Of a stretch of 64,000 nt of DNA, positions 1 to 7,933 are shown one piece after another. How positions within the stretch are numbered: the first letter of the stretch is position 1; every line of letters starts with the position of its first letter. Origin of the DNA: Chryseobacterium scophthalmum (GTDB taxonomy: Bacteria; Bacteroidota; Bacteroidia; Flavobacteriales; Weeksellaceae); contig NZ_FSRQ01000004.1 in NCBI RefSeq assembly GCF_900143185.1, positions 62,001 through 126,000 of the forward strand, given 5' to 3'. The position numbers and the translations under genes are program-made. The notes below the pieces were generated by a model. The model ran no database searches, was not told where the DNA came from, and saw only the letters and a program-made list of their open reading frames with translations.

Positions 1-63
1 CCGTTTTATTTAGCAAAAATTAAATTCAATAGTTTTCATCAAATTAATTGCAATTAATAATCT

Positions 64-88
64 AATTGTAATTAATTTTGTTACAATT
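64..88. promoter_or_regulatory. Candidate Rrf2 operator (inverted repeat) over its own promoter
   Basis: AATTGTAA (64-71) and TTACAATT (81-88) form a perfect 8-bp inverted repeat with a 9-bp spacer. It covers the -33 element (TTTG, 77-80) of the regulator's promoter, the position expected for autorepression. A near-copy with the same spacing precedes the next gene (542-566). A 16-bp perfect palindrome with the core TTAATTGCAATTAA lies just upstream at 43-58. The operator role is inferred from position and symmetry. Confidence 0.55.
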
Positions 89-106
89 AAAATATTTGTA
101 TCTTTG
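77..106 (+). promoter_or_regulatory. Bacteroidota-type promoter for the Rrf2 regulator
   Basis: The -33 element TTTG (77-80) and the -7 element TATCTTTG (99-106) are 18 bp apart. The start codon at 117 lies only 10 nt past the -7 box, so the leader is very short. Confidence 0.7.
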
Positions 107-116
107 CAGAGTAATT

Positions 117-527
117 ATGAATAATACAAGATTTGCTACGGCGATACATATCATGACTTTGTTGTCAAAATTTCCTCAGGAGTGGCTTACTTCTGATTGG
201 CTTGCCGGAAGTATTAATGTAAATCCTGTAATTGTTCGTAAAGAGATTGGTGTTTTAAAAGAAGCCGGTTTGATTATTAGCCGAAAAGGGAAAGAAGGAG
301 GAAGTCAGTTAGCAAAAAACGCTTCTGACATTAGTATTTCTGAAATTTATTCAGCGGTGAAAAATTCAGAAGTTTTAGGTAAAAAAAATAACGATCCTAA
401 TCCGGCTTGTCCTGTAGGGAAAAATATCAATACTCATCTAGGACAACTTTTTACAGAAACAGATTTGATGGTCTGTCAGTTTTTAGGAAATAAGTCTTTA
501 AAAGAATTTACCGAACAATTCGAGTAA
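117..527 (+). CDS. Rrf2 family transcriptional regulator
   Basis: A 136-aa DNA-binding repressor of the Rrf2 family. The N-terminal winged helix-turn-helix covers about residues 5-62, with the family pattern of a recognition helix followed by a Gly/Lys-rich wing (SRKGKEGG). It lacks the three clustered cysteines that hold the Fe-S cluster in IscR/NsrR, but has Cys98 and Cys120 in the C-terminal half, so thiol-based sensing is possible (inference). ATG 117 is preferred over an upstream TTG in frame at 78 because the promoter -7 box ends at 106. The next gene is an NAD(P)-binding reductase; a comparable Rrf2-reductase pair (ywnA-ywnB) is known in Bacillus. Matching inverted repeats precede both genes, which suggests a small autoregulated redox-responsive unit. 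Confidence 0.9.
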   Translation: MNNTRFATAIHIMTLLSKFPQEWLTSDWLAGSINVNPVIVRKEIGVLKEAGLIISRKGKEGGSQLAKNASDISISEIYSAVKNSEVLGKKNNDPNPACPVGKNINTHLGQLFTETDLMVCQFLGNKSLKEFTEQFE

Positions 528-541
528 AATTTTTTGACTTA

Positions 542-566
542 AAATGTAACAAAATTTATTACAATT
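542..566. promoter_or_regulatory. Candidate Rrf2 operator in front of the reductase gene
   Basis: TGTAA (545-549) and TTACA (559-563) are separated by 9 bp, the same geometry as the repeat at 64-88. Over the 8-bp arms the left arm differs at one base (AAATGTAA) and the right arm (TTACAATT) is identical. It lies 19 bp before the reductase start codon. Binding by the neighbouring regulator is inferred. Confidence 0.5.
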
Positions 567-584
567 AATTTAAATAAAAATATT

Positions 585-1235
585 ATGAAAAAAGTAGCCG
601 TAATCGGTGCAACAGGATTTGTGGGAACACAAGTAGTAAAAGAACTTGAAAACAGAGGTTTTGAAGTGAAAGCAATCGTAAGAGATGCATCGAAAGTAAA
701 TGAAACTGAAAACGTAAAAGCAAAAAGCGTTGATGTAAATAATGTAGACGACTTAGCAGAAGCTTTGAAAGGAAATGATGCTGTAATCAACACCTTTAAT
801 GCAGGTTGGACGAATCCTAATCTTTACAATGATTTTCTAAACGGTTCAATCAATATCGAAAAAGCAGTTGAAAAATCAGGGGTGAAAAGATTTATTACAG
901 TTGGTGGAGCAGGAAGCTTATTCATCGACGGAAATCAATTGGTTGACGGACCAGATTTTCCGGCAGATATCAAACCAGGAGCAACTGCGGCAAGAGATTA
1001 TCTAAATAAAATCAAAGAAAATACAACTTTAGATTGGACTTTTTTCAGCCCTGCAATCGAAATGCATCCAGGAACAGCAGGAATCAGAACAGGAAAATAC
1101 AGAACTGCTCTTGAAAATCCTGTATTCAATGAAGAGGGGAGAAGCGTACTTTCTGTAGAAGATGTTGCTGTTGTTTTGGTTGATGAACTGGAAGAAAACA
1201 ATCACATCCGTGAAAGATTCACCGCAGCGTATTAA
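585..1235 (+). CDS. NAD(P)-dependent oxidoreductase (NAD(P)H-binding, atypical SDR)
   Basis: A 216-aa cytoplasmic reductase of the NmrA/YwnB-like atypical short-chain dehydrogenase group. The Rossmann motif GATGFVG sits at residues 8-14 at the end of strand 1, followed by an acidic/basic pair typical of NAD(P) binding. A middle segment has VGGAGSLF, and the C-terminal part contains the substrate-side loop around FFSPAIEMHPG. Length and architecture fit NAD(P)H:flavin- or quinone-reductase-like proteins, but the substrate cannot be read from sequence. The gene follows the Rrf2 regulator by 57 bp and carries the same inverted repeat upstream, so it is the likely target of that regulator. It ends 75 bp before a strong GC-rich hairpin. 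Confidence 0.88.
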   Translation: MKKVAVIGATGFVGTQVVKELENRGFEVKAIVRDASKVNETENVKAKSVDVNNVDDLAEALKGNDAVINTFNAGWTNPNLYNDFLNGSINIEKAVEKSGVKRFITVGGAGSLFIDGNQLVDGPDFPADIKPGATAARDYLNKIKENTTLDWTFFSPAIEMHPGTAGIRTGKYRTALENPVFNEEGRSVLSVEDVAVVLVDELEENNHIRERFTAAY

Positions 1236-1246
1236 TTATTTTGAGA

Positions 1247-1290
1247 GTCCCAAAGGGACGACTTAACAAAGCATCGGATAAAATCCGATG
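1247..1290. repeat. Two small intergenic palindromes
   Basis: GTCCC-AAA-GGGAC (1247-1259) and CATCGGAT-AAA-ATCCGATG (1272-1290) follow one another between convergent genes, just before the GC-rich hairpin at 1311-1350. They have no T-tract and look like small intergenic repeat elements rather than terminators. Confidence 0.5.
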
Positions 1291-1310
1291 AAAACCGATA
1301 CAATAATTAT

Positions 1311-1350
1311 AAAAGTTTCGGCGGCACCTTTGGTGCCGCCGAAACCTTTT
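1311..1350. terminator. Bidirectional terminator, GC-rich hairpin
   Basis: A 14-bp perfect stem (1315-1328 with 1332-1345) with a TTT loop, flanked by AAAA on the left and CTTTT on the right. It separates convergent genes. The stem word TTTCGGCGGC recurs in the hairpin at 58209-58235, so this may also be a repeat-family member. Confidence 0.75.
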
Positions 1351-1366
1351 ATACAAATAAATTATT

Positions 1367-2377
1367 TTATAAACTCATAAACAACTTCGGATTTACCGGA
1401 GCATTGTTTTTGTGTACTTCATAATGCAAATGCGGTCCTGTAGAACGTCCTGAATTCCCTGATTTTGCAATCACTTGCCCAACTTTCACTTTCTCATTGG
1501 TTTTTGCAACCAATTGTGAAAGGTGACCGTAAAGTGTTGCTAATCCGTTTCCGTGAGATACAATCACGCAGTTTCCATAACCGCCTTTTTGTCCTGAGAA
1601 AATTACAGTTCCGGCTGCAGTTGCAACAACATCAGATCCGAAAGGAACGGCAATATCCAAACCTTTGTGAAACTGCATTTGATCAGCTTCTGCAGGAGGA
1701 TTGTTTTTTTCTGTTGCAGCTTTAGAAACAGCTACATTTTTAGCATTTGAAGTTGTTGGAGCGACAGAAGTTGTACTTGCTGTTTTTGGAGTCACCATTA
1801 CTTTTATTTCTCTCTTATTTCCGTAACTGTCGGTTACTTCTATAATTTTTTCTACCGGTTCAGCTTTTACTTCAGGTTTTGGAGTTGCTGCGACAGCGAC
1901 TGGAGCTGAAGTAGGTTTTACCGATGCATACACTGTTTTAAAAGGAATAGGGTTTTTTCTGATTCCGAAATTGGATGAAATATAGCCTTCAGTAGGCATT
2001 CCTAGAGGAACCTGCATCAGTTTTTTCTGCAGATCCATCAGATATTGGCTGTATCTGTTTGATTGTTTTGCCAGATAAATTGAGTTTGAAATACTGTCGT
2101 TATCAAGAACCATCAACTTTTCGTTCTTAATATCTTTTGATTTTAGAAAAGAATTCAGTTGAGAAACCGTTTGATCTACCAAGCCAAGATCTGTTTTCAT
2201 TTTCAGATAATCAACGCTGTCTTTTTCTGTATTTATTTTTACCAAATTTACTTCATAGTTTTTGTCATCTTTCTCCGAAAACAATTTGGCAATGAAAATA
2301 CTTTGTGCAAAAACGACCAGTGAAAGTCCTCCAATAAGAACTGTTACTTTCTTTTTGCTGCCTAAAAATTTCTTCAT
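1367..2377 (-). CDS. M23 family metallopeptidase (LytM-type peptidoglycan hydrolase)
   Basis: A 336-aa membrane-anchored cell-wall endopeptidase. One N-terminal transmembrane helix (about residues 10-30) leads into a periplasmic region with predicted helical character and an Ala/Thr/Pro-rich linker (about 150-225). The C-terminal M23 domain follows. Zinc ligands are visible: His237 and Asp241 (HKGLD) and His318 of the HLH motif (His316/His318), plus His285 in YGH. The site is therefore complete and the protein should be an active peptidoglycan peptidase rather than a degenerate LytM regulator. The domain order resembles flavobacterial M23 proteins that act in growth or division. It is a single gene, convergent with the reductase gene. 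Confidence 0.93.
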   Translation of the reverse strand: MKKFLGSKKKVTVLIGGLSLVVFAQSIFIAKLFSEKDDKNYEVNLVKINTEKDSVDYLKMKTDLGLVDQTVSQLNSFLKSKDIKNEKLMVLDNDSISNSIYLAKQSNRYSQYLMDLQKKLMQVPLGMPTEGYISSNFGIRKNPIPFKTVYASVKPTSAPVAVAATPKPEVKAEPVEKIIEVTDSYGNKREIKVMVTPKTASTTSVAPTTSNAKNVAVSKAATEKNNPPAEADQMQFHKGLDIAVPFGSDVVATAAGTVIFSGQKGGYGNCVIVSHGNGLATLYGHLSQLVAKTNEKVKVGQVIAKSGNSGRSTGPHLHYEVHKNNAPVNPKLFMSL

Positions 2378-2554
2378 TTTTCTTTCTCTTAGAATTTAAA
2401 AAGGTTTTAAGGGTGCAAATTTAGGTAAAAATAAACTTTAAGCATTATTCTTAACAAAAATTTAGAAATTATTGTAATAAACGTATTTTTAGATATTTAA
2501 TTGTGCGAGAGTGTTAAATTTTTCAAAAAATGATTGATGTTGGGTGATATAAAG

Positions 2555-2584
2555 TTTCGATATTTCTCGGTTTTAATATATTTG
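2555..2584 (+). promoter_or_regulatory. Promoter of gpsA
   Basis: The -7 element TATATTTG (2577-2584) has a TTTC at 2555-2558 in the -33 position, 18 bp upstream. The start codon is at 2602. Confidence 0.55.
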
Positions 2585-2601
2585 CAAATCACATTTCAAT
2601 T

Positions 2602-3639
2602 ATGGCGAAAAAGAAAACCAACTCAGAATCTACTTCTAAAAAAACCAAAAATGACGTTGCAGTTGGCGTTGTTGGTAGCGGAAGTTTTGCAACAGCAATT
2701 GTAAAAATGCTTGTTGAAAATTGCAAAACCGTGCATTGGTGTGTTAGAAATGAGTTTGTAAAAGGAGCAATTGAACTGCGTGGACACAATCCTACATATC
2801 TTACTGCAGTTAATTTCAATCTTAAAAATTTAAAATTAACAACTGATGTCAACGAGTTGGTGACAGCTTGTGATGTTGTAGTTTTGGCAACTCCATCTAT
2901 TTATCTTTCAGATACTTTAGATAAAATGACGTGTGAGTATAAAGACAAAATTTTTGTTTCTGCAATTAAAGGGATTATTCCAAAAGTGAACGATGTGGTT
3001 GCGCATTATTTAAAAGAAGAATTTCAAATAGGATTCAGAAATCAGGCAGTCATTGCGGGACCGTGTCACGCTGAAGAAGTTGCGATGGAAAGACTTTCTT
3101 ATCTTACGGTGGCAACTGTGGAAGACGAAGTTTCTGAAAAACTGGTTAATATTTTCAATTCAGATTTCATCAAAGTAAATTCCAGCAAAGATATTTTAGG
3201 AAACGAGTACAGTGCGATTCTTAAAAATATTTTCGCAATCGGAGCCGGTATTGCAAGCGGTTTGGGCTATGGTGATAACTTTACGGCTGTTTTTGTATCG
3301 AATGCGATTAGAGAGATGGAAACCTTCCTTGAAGCGATTTATGAAGCTCCTAGAGATGTTAATGAAAGTGCATATTTGGGAGATTTACTGGTTACAGCAT
3401 ATTCATTGTTTTCAAGAAACAGAAACTTAGGAAATCTTATCGGAAAAGGATACACGGTGAAATCTGCAATTCAGTCGATGAACATGGTTGCAGAAGGATA
3501 TTATGCTGCAGATTCTATTTACAAAACAGCAAAACAGAAAAAATTAGAATTACCGATTATTGATACCGTTTACGGAATTTTGTATGAAGGTAAAAATGCT
3601 GAAAAACAATTTAGAAAACTAACGGCAAAGCTGAATTAG
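2602..3639 (+). CDS. gpsA: Glycerol-3-phosphate dehydrogenase [NAD(P)+]
   Basis: A 345-aa cytoplasmic enzyme that reduces dihydroxyacetone phosphate to sn-glycerol 3-phosphate, the backbone of phospholipids. The dinucleotide-binding motif VGVVGSGSFATA lies near residues 21-33. The conserved lysine segment SAIKGI and the C-terminal helical domain signature (YSAILKNIFAIGAGIASGLGYG) are both present. A short Lys/Ser/Thr-rich extension of about 20 residues precedes the Rossmann fold; the promoter position at 2577-2584 supports the ATG at 2602. Full length for the family. Confidence 0.96.
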   Translation: MAKKKTNSESTSKKTKNDVAVGVVGSGSFATAIVKMLVENCKTVHWCVRNEFVKGAIELRGHNPTYLTAVNFNLKNLKLTTDVNELVTACDVVVLATPSIYLSDTLDKMTCEYKDKIFVSAIKGIIPKVNDVVAHYLKEEFQIGFRNQAVIAGPCHAEEVAMERLSYLTVATVEDEVSEKLVNIFNSDFIKVNSSKDILGNEYSAILKNIFAIGAGIASGLGYGDNFTAVFVSNAIREMETFLEAIYEAPRDVNESAYLGDLLVTAYSLFSRNRNLGNLIGKGYTVKSAIQSMNMVAEGYYAADSIYKTAKQKKLELPIIDTVYGILYEGKNAEKQFRKLTAKLN

Positions 3640-3667
3640 AATTAATTTTATTTTAAAAATATTAAAA

Positions 3668-3696
3668 ACATCAGTGATTTTCATTGGTGTTTTTTT
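3668..3696 (+). terminator. Terminator after gpsA
   Basis: An imperfect 10-bp stem (3668-3677 with 3681-3690, including two G-T pairs) is followed by a run of T. Confidence 0.6.
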
Positions 3697-3845
3697 GTTT
3701 AAATATATCGCTTCTATTATTTGAAATTGATAATTTCCATCGTCTTCGCTGGGCTGATAATAATTTTATTTTCGGCACAGAATTAAATAGTTAAATCTTA
3801 TTTTAATCTAAAACTTTTCCCGAAATTCGTATTAAAATTCACACA

Positions 3846-5351
3846 ATGCCACATTCAATTACCAATAGAACGCCTAAGCCAAAATATGATATTGTGCTTA
3901 TAGGAGGCGGAATTATGAGTGTTACTTTAGCCACTTTACTTCACGAATTTGATCCCAATTTAGATATTGCTATTTTCGAAAGGCTCGGAAGATTTGCCAA
4001 AGAAAGTACTGCTGCATGGAACAATGCAGGAACTGGTCACTCTGCATTTTGTGAACTCAATTATACACCCCAAAAAGAAGACGGAAGTATAGATATTTCA
4101 AAAGCTGAAAAAATTGCAGAACAGTTTGAAATTTCAAAACAATTTTGGTCTTATTTGGTTGACAAAAAATACATTCAGAATCCTCAGGAATTTATTAATT
4201 CTTGCGCTCACATGAGTTTGGTTTTTGGTGAAAAAGATGCAGAATATCTTAGAGAAAGACATGAAGCAATGAAAAATTCACCTTTGTTTTCAGAAATGGA
4301 ATTTTCTACCGATCATGATACTTTGAGAGAATGGATTCCTTTGGTAATGAGCAAAAGAAATCAGTCCGAAGTTTTGGCAGCCACAAAAATGAATATAGGG
4401 ACTGATGTTAATTTTGGGACATTGACCCGAAAAATGGGACGTCATCTTGTAGAAGATTCTCATGTAGAAGTTTTCTTGTATCACGAAGTAAAAGATATCG
4501 ATCCCAGAGAAAATGGGAAATGGGAAATGAAAGTAAAAGATCGCATCAACAATCATAAACAGGAAGTTGTTGCAGATTTTGTTTTCATTGGCGCAGGAGG
4601 TTATGCATTGCCTTTGCTCGACAGTTCTGATATTAAAGAAAGTGCAGGTTACGGCGGTTTTCCGGTTTCCGGGGAATGGTTGGTTACACATAATCAGGAA
4701 TTGGTAGCGCAACATCAGGCAAAAGTTTATACTCAAGCGACAGTTGATGCACCGCCAATGTCTGTTCCGCATTTGGATTTGAGAATTATTGATGGGAAAA
4801 AAGCGTTGCTTTTTGGTCCTTTTGCTGGTTTTTCAACGAAATTTTTGAAAGAAGGAAGTTATCTTGATTTACCCGAAAGTGTCAATACCAAAAATCTCCG
4901 CTCTTTATTTGGAGCTTGGTGGCACAATATTCCGTTGACAAAATATCTGATTCAGCAGGTTGCGATGACAAAAGCTCAAAGAATACAACATTTAAGAGAA
5001 TTTGTAAAAGATGCGAAAGAAGAAGACTGGGAACTGAAAGTTGCCGGACAACGTGTTCAGATTATCAAAAAAGATGATAAATTAGGAGGTAAATTAGAAT
5101 TCGGAACCGAGGTTGTTGTAAATGATAAAGGAACGATTGCCTCACTTTTAGGAGCTTCTCCGGGAGCGTCAACTGCAGTTTTTGCAATGTTGAATGTTTT
5201 AGAAAAATGTTTTCCTGAAAAACTAAAAGGAGAATGGAAAGATAAATTGTTGGAAATGATCCCGTCATACGGACAAAAATTATCCGAAAATCCTGAACTG
5301 GCAAAAAGAATGAGAGCTCACAGCAAAGAAAAATTGGAGCTTAAGCATTAA
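3846..5351 (+). CDS. mqo: Malate:quinone oxidoreductase
   Basis: A 501-aa FAD-dependent, membrane-associated enzyme that oxidises malate to oxaloacetate and passes electrons to the quinone pool (TCA cycle). The FAD-binding motif VLIGGGIMS is near residue 20. The family hallmark segment STAAWNNAGTGHSA follows, with ELNYTP just after it. The C-terminal half has GPFAGFSTKFLKEGS and the closing LLGASPGAS motif. Length matches the long Mqo class. A single gene with no clear partner; the downstream 80-bp gap holds an AT-rich inverted repeat. Confidence 0.96.
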   Translation: MPHSITNRTPKPKYDIVLIGGGIMSVTLATLLHEFDPNLDIAIFERLGRFAKESTAAWNNAGTGHSAFCELNYTPQKEDGSIDISKAEKIAEQFEISKQFWSYLVDKKYIQNPQEFINSCAHMSLVFGEKDAEYLRERHEAMKNSPLFSEMEFSTDHDTLREWIPLVMSKRNQSEVLAATKMNIGTDVNFGTLTRKMGRHLVEDSHVEVFLYHEVKDIDPRENGKWEMKVKDRINNHKQEVVADFVFIGAGGYALPLLDSSDIKESAGYGGFPVSGEWLVTHNQELVAQHQAKVYTQATVDAPPMSVPHLDLRIIDGKKALLFGPFAGFSTKFLKEGSYLDLPESVNTKNLRSLFGAWWHNIPLTKYLIQQVAMTKAQRIQHLREFVKDAKEEDWELKVAGQRVQIIKKDDKLGGKLEFGTEVVVNDKGTIASLLGASPGASTAVFAMLNVLEKCFPEKLKGEWKDKLLEMIPSYGQKLSENPELAKRMRAHSKEKLELKH

Positions 5352-5365
5352 ATATAAGTGATAAG

Positions 5366-5409
5366 TAATGGGTAATAAGTAATTTTGTAAAGTTATTTAT
5401 TGCCCATTA
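5366..5409. repeat. AT-rich intergenic inverted repeat after mqo
   Basis: TAATGGGTAATAA (5366-5378) pairs with TTATTGCCCATTA (5397-5409) with one mismatch, inside a gap built of TGATAA / TTATCA words. A similarly worded element lies at 52605-52666. It has no T-tract of terminator type. Confidence 0.55.
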
Positions 5410-5434
5410 TCAATTAATCATTACTCATACCAAG

Positions 5435-5827
5435 ATGGAAGTTATTTCAAAACCGATTATTGCGAAGGAAATCCTTGAAGCTCTTCAGACAAAAATTGAA
5501 GAAGAAAAGCAGGTGATTGTACATTGCTGTTTTCCTGCGTCACCGTTTTTGGGAAATTTAATCAGAATTTGGAATACCACTTACCTTGTTGATAATAGTT
5601 CCAGTCATAAAAGTAAACTTATTCACGCTGAAAATATTACAATTTACCCGAACTGGACGGTTGTTCCGTTTATGAAAGATTTTTGGTTCACATTAGTATT
5701 TTCAGGCTTACCAAAAGATTGCAAAAGCTTTGATTTTAAAGAAATAATTCCGGAAGAAGGTGGTTTTTTTGTGAAATCTATCAAAAGAAATTCATCAGAT
5801 ATTTACCGCATAAAAATTTCAGAATAA
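5435..5827 (+). CDS. Hypothetical protein, 130 aa
   Basis: A small soluble protein without signal peptide or transmembrane helix. Alternating hydrophobic strands (VIVHCCFPASPF, ITIYPNWTVVPF, FWFTLVFSGL) suggest a compact alpha/beta or all-beta fold. I recognise no catalytic motif. It starts 83 bp after mqo on the same strand and is followed 66 bp later by a DUF1684 protein, so co-transcription is possible but not demonstrated. Codon use looks native. Function unknown. Confidence 0.7.
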   Translation: MEVISKPIIAKEILEALQTKIEEEKQVIVHCCFPASPFLGNLIRIWNTTYLVDNSSSHKSKLIHAENITIYPNWTVVPFMKDFWFTLVFSGLPKDCKSFDFKEIIPEEGGFFVKSIKRNSSDIYRIKISE

Positions 5828-5893
5828 AATTTTCTGCCATTTCCAATGAAATCAGGAAGAATGAGAAATCTTTTACCAATTAATTAAACTAAA

Positions 5894-6565
5894 ATGAAGA
5901 AAATTATATTTGTACTCTTAGCGATATTTCCTCTTCTTGTGTTTTCTCAGAAAAAGAAATTGTCAAGTTTTAAGAAGCCTGAAAGAAAATCAATTATTCA
6001 TACAAGTTCAGATCCTGAAAAACTTGAAATAGAAAAATTTCAGAAAGATTTGAATAAGGAATATTTAAATCCAAAAGAAAGTCCTTTACGTGGTGATAAT
6101 TTTAAAAATTTTAAGGCACATCCTTTCTTTCCGATTGATTTAAAATACCGTGTAACGGCTGATTTTGTTAAAAATGAAAACCCTGAACCTTTTGATTTAC
6201 CCACTTCTTCAGGGAAATCGAAATCGTACCAGGAATACGGGAAGGCTCATTTTACAATTGACGGAAGATCTTATACTTTAACGATCTATCAAAGTTTAGA
6301 TCTGATGAAAATGGAAAAATATAAGGATCATCTTTTCTTGCCTTTTCGTGATGAAACCAATCAAAAACAAACTTACGGCGGAGGAAAATATATGGATTTA
6401 AAAATCCCAAAAGGCAACACGATTGCGTTAGATTTTAATCAGTCTTATCAACCTTTCTGTGCCTATAATGCTTATGATTACAATTGCCCGATTGTTCCTG
6501 AAGAAAATAAACTTCCGGTAGAAATAAAAGCGGGCGTAATGTACAACGATATTTATCATCATTAA
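5894..6565 (+). CDS. DUF1684 domain-containing exported protein
   Basis: A 223-aa protein with an N-terminal signal peptide (about residues 1-19, ending LLVFSQ). The C-terminal two thirds matches the DUF1684 pattern: a strand with FTIDGRSYTLTIYQS, then LFLPFRDETN, GGGKYMDLKIP, and the motif LDFNQSYQPFCAYNAYDYNCPIVP split over a turn. These conserved blocks occur in secreted proteins of unknown function in Bacteroidota and Actinobacteria. It is followed after 3 nt by a GNAT acetyltransferase gene, so the two are almost certainly translated from one message. Confidence 0.85.
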   Translation: MKKIIFVLLAIFPLLVFSQKKKLSSFKKPERKSIIHTSSDPEKLEIEKFQKDLNKEYLNPKESPLRGDNFKNFKAHPFFPIDLKYRVTADFVKNENPEPFDLPTSSGKSKSYQEYGKAHFTIDGRSYTLTIYQSLDLMKMEKYKDHLFLPFRDETNQKQTYGGGKYMDLKIPKGNTIALDFNQSYQPFCAYNAYDYNCPIVPEENKLPVEIKAGVMYNDIYHH

Positions 6566-6568
6566 ACT

Positions 6569-7054
6569 ATGGTTGATTTACAGTTTTTTAAACCGAAAGA
6601 TTTATCTGAATTAAATTATGAGCTTGATGAAATTCAGGCGCAGTTTTCAGCTTTGCCAAATCAGGCTTTGGAAAGAATTGAAGGAAGAAATCAAAATGAT
6701 GATTTTTTTGCGTACCCGATTACTATTTTTTCTGATGAAAAAACTGCTGGTTTTTGTGTGTTAGATTTTGGGAATGATAAATTAGAATTAACTGATAATC
6801 ACAATTCGGTTTTACTTCGATCGTTGTCTATAAATCCTGAATTTCAGGGAAAAGGAATTGGAAAATCTGTGATGATTGTGCTTGATGATTTTATTAAAGA
6901 ACATTTTAAAGACTGCAATGAAATTGTCTTGTCTGTCAATGAAAGAAATGATTTGGCTTTTCAAATTTATGCGAAAAAAGGATATGTTTATGCCGGCAAA
7001 AAAATAGACGGAAGAAGCGGACCTCAGTTTGTGATGTCTAAAATTTTAGATTAA
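6569..7054 (+). CDS. GNAT family N-acetyltransferase
   Basis: A 161-aa cytoplasmic acetyltransferase. The acetyl-CoA binding motif A is clear: LSINPEFQGKGIGKSVM with the Q-G-K-G-I-G loop near residues 90-100. Motif B follows with LSVNERNDLAFQIYAKKGY. The substrate cannot be inferred. It starts 3 nt after the DUF1684 gene and ends 68 bp before the SDR gene, making it the middle of a likely three-gene run. Confidence 0.9.
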   Translation: MVDLQFFKPKDLSELNYELDEIQAQFSALPNQALERIEGRNQNDDFFAYPITIFSDEKTAGFCVLDFGNDKLELTDNHNSVLLRSLSINPEFQGKGIGKSVMIVLDDFIKEHFKDCNEIVLSVNERNDLAFQIYAKKGYVYAGKKIDGRSGPQFVMSKILD

Positions 7055-7122
7055 TTTAAAAATCAAACAGCCAGTTTGGCGTGATACTTTCAATTGGTTT
7101 TAAACATCATTAAAATCAAAAT

Positions 7123-7932
7123 ATGGAAGTTTCATTAAGAAATCAGGTTGCCATTGTTACAGGCGCATCAAGCGGAATCGGAACCGGAATTGCAAAATCT
7201 ATCGCTTCGGCCGGAGCAACAGTAATCATCAATCATTCATCTGAAAAATCTAAAGATGAAGCCCAAAAAGTTTTAGACGAAATTCAGAAAAACGGCGGAA
7301 ACGGAATGGTTTACCAATGCGATGTTTCTAAAGAAAATCAGGTGGTAAAAATGTTTTCAGACGTAATTTCAGAATACGGAACAGTTGATATTTTAATTAA
7401 TAATGCCGGAATTCAGAAAGATGCCAAATTTATCGATATGACTTTGGAAGAGTGGGATACGGTAATGGGCGTGAATTTGCGTGGTCATTTTTTATGTTCA
7501 AGAGAAGCTATTAAAGAATTTCTCCGCCGGGGAATCGATACAACACGTTCTGTTGCCTGTGGAAAAATCATTCATATCAGTTCGGTACACGAAATTATTC
7601 CTTGGGCGGGTCATGCAAATTATGCAGCAAGTAAAGGTGCTATAAAAATGCTGATGCAGACTTTGGCTCAGGAACATGGAGCAGATAAGATCAGGGTCAA
7701 TTCTATTTGTCCGGGTGCGATTCAAACGCCGATTAATAAAGATGCGTGGGAAACTCCGGAAGCGATGAATGATTTAATGAAGTTAATTCCGTATAACAGA
7801 ATTGGTCAACCTGAAGATGTTGGAAATTTGGCAGCATTTTTAGCGAGTGATCTTGCAGATTATATTTCCGGAACGAGTATTTTCATCGATGGCGGAATGA
7901 CCAGTCTGGAAAGTTTTTCAAACGGCGGATAA
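7123..7932 (+). CDS. SDR family oxidoreductase (glucose 1-dehydrogenase-like)
   Basis: A 269-aa classical short-chain dehydrogenase. The cofactor motif TGASSGIG is at residues 13-20, NNAG at 93-96, Ser153/Ser154 in HISS, and the catalytic Tyr167-x3-Lys171 in YAASK, so the active site is intact. The tail ISGTSIFIDGGM matches the glucose 1-dehydrogenase subgroup (EC 1.1.1.47-type annotation), but substrate assignment within SDRs is unreliable. It is convergent with recO, whose stop codon lies 1 nt away. Confidence 0.92.
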   Translation: MEVSLRNQVAIVTGASSGIGTGIAKSIASAGATVIINHSSEKSKDEAQKVLDEIQKNGGNGMVYQCDVSKENQVVKMFSDVISEYGTVDILINNAGIQKDAKFIDMTLEEWDTVMGVNLRGHFLCSREAIKEFLRRGIDTTRSVACGKIIHISSVHEIIPWAGHANYAASKGAIKMLMQTLAQEHGADKIRVNSICPGAIQTPINKDAWETPEAMNDLMKLIPYNRIGQPEDVGNLAAFLASDLADYISGTSIFIDGGMTSLESFSNGG

Positions 7933-7933
7933 T

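Noticed and set aside
4290..4772. A 160-aa open frame antisense to mqo
   Set aside because: It lies wholly within the well-supported mqo gene, its translation has no recognisable domain and its composition is that of a reverse-frame shadow.
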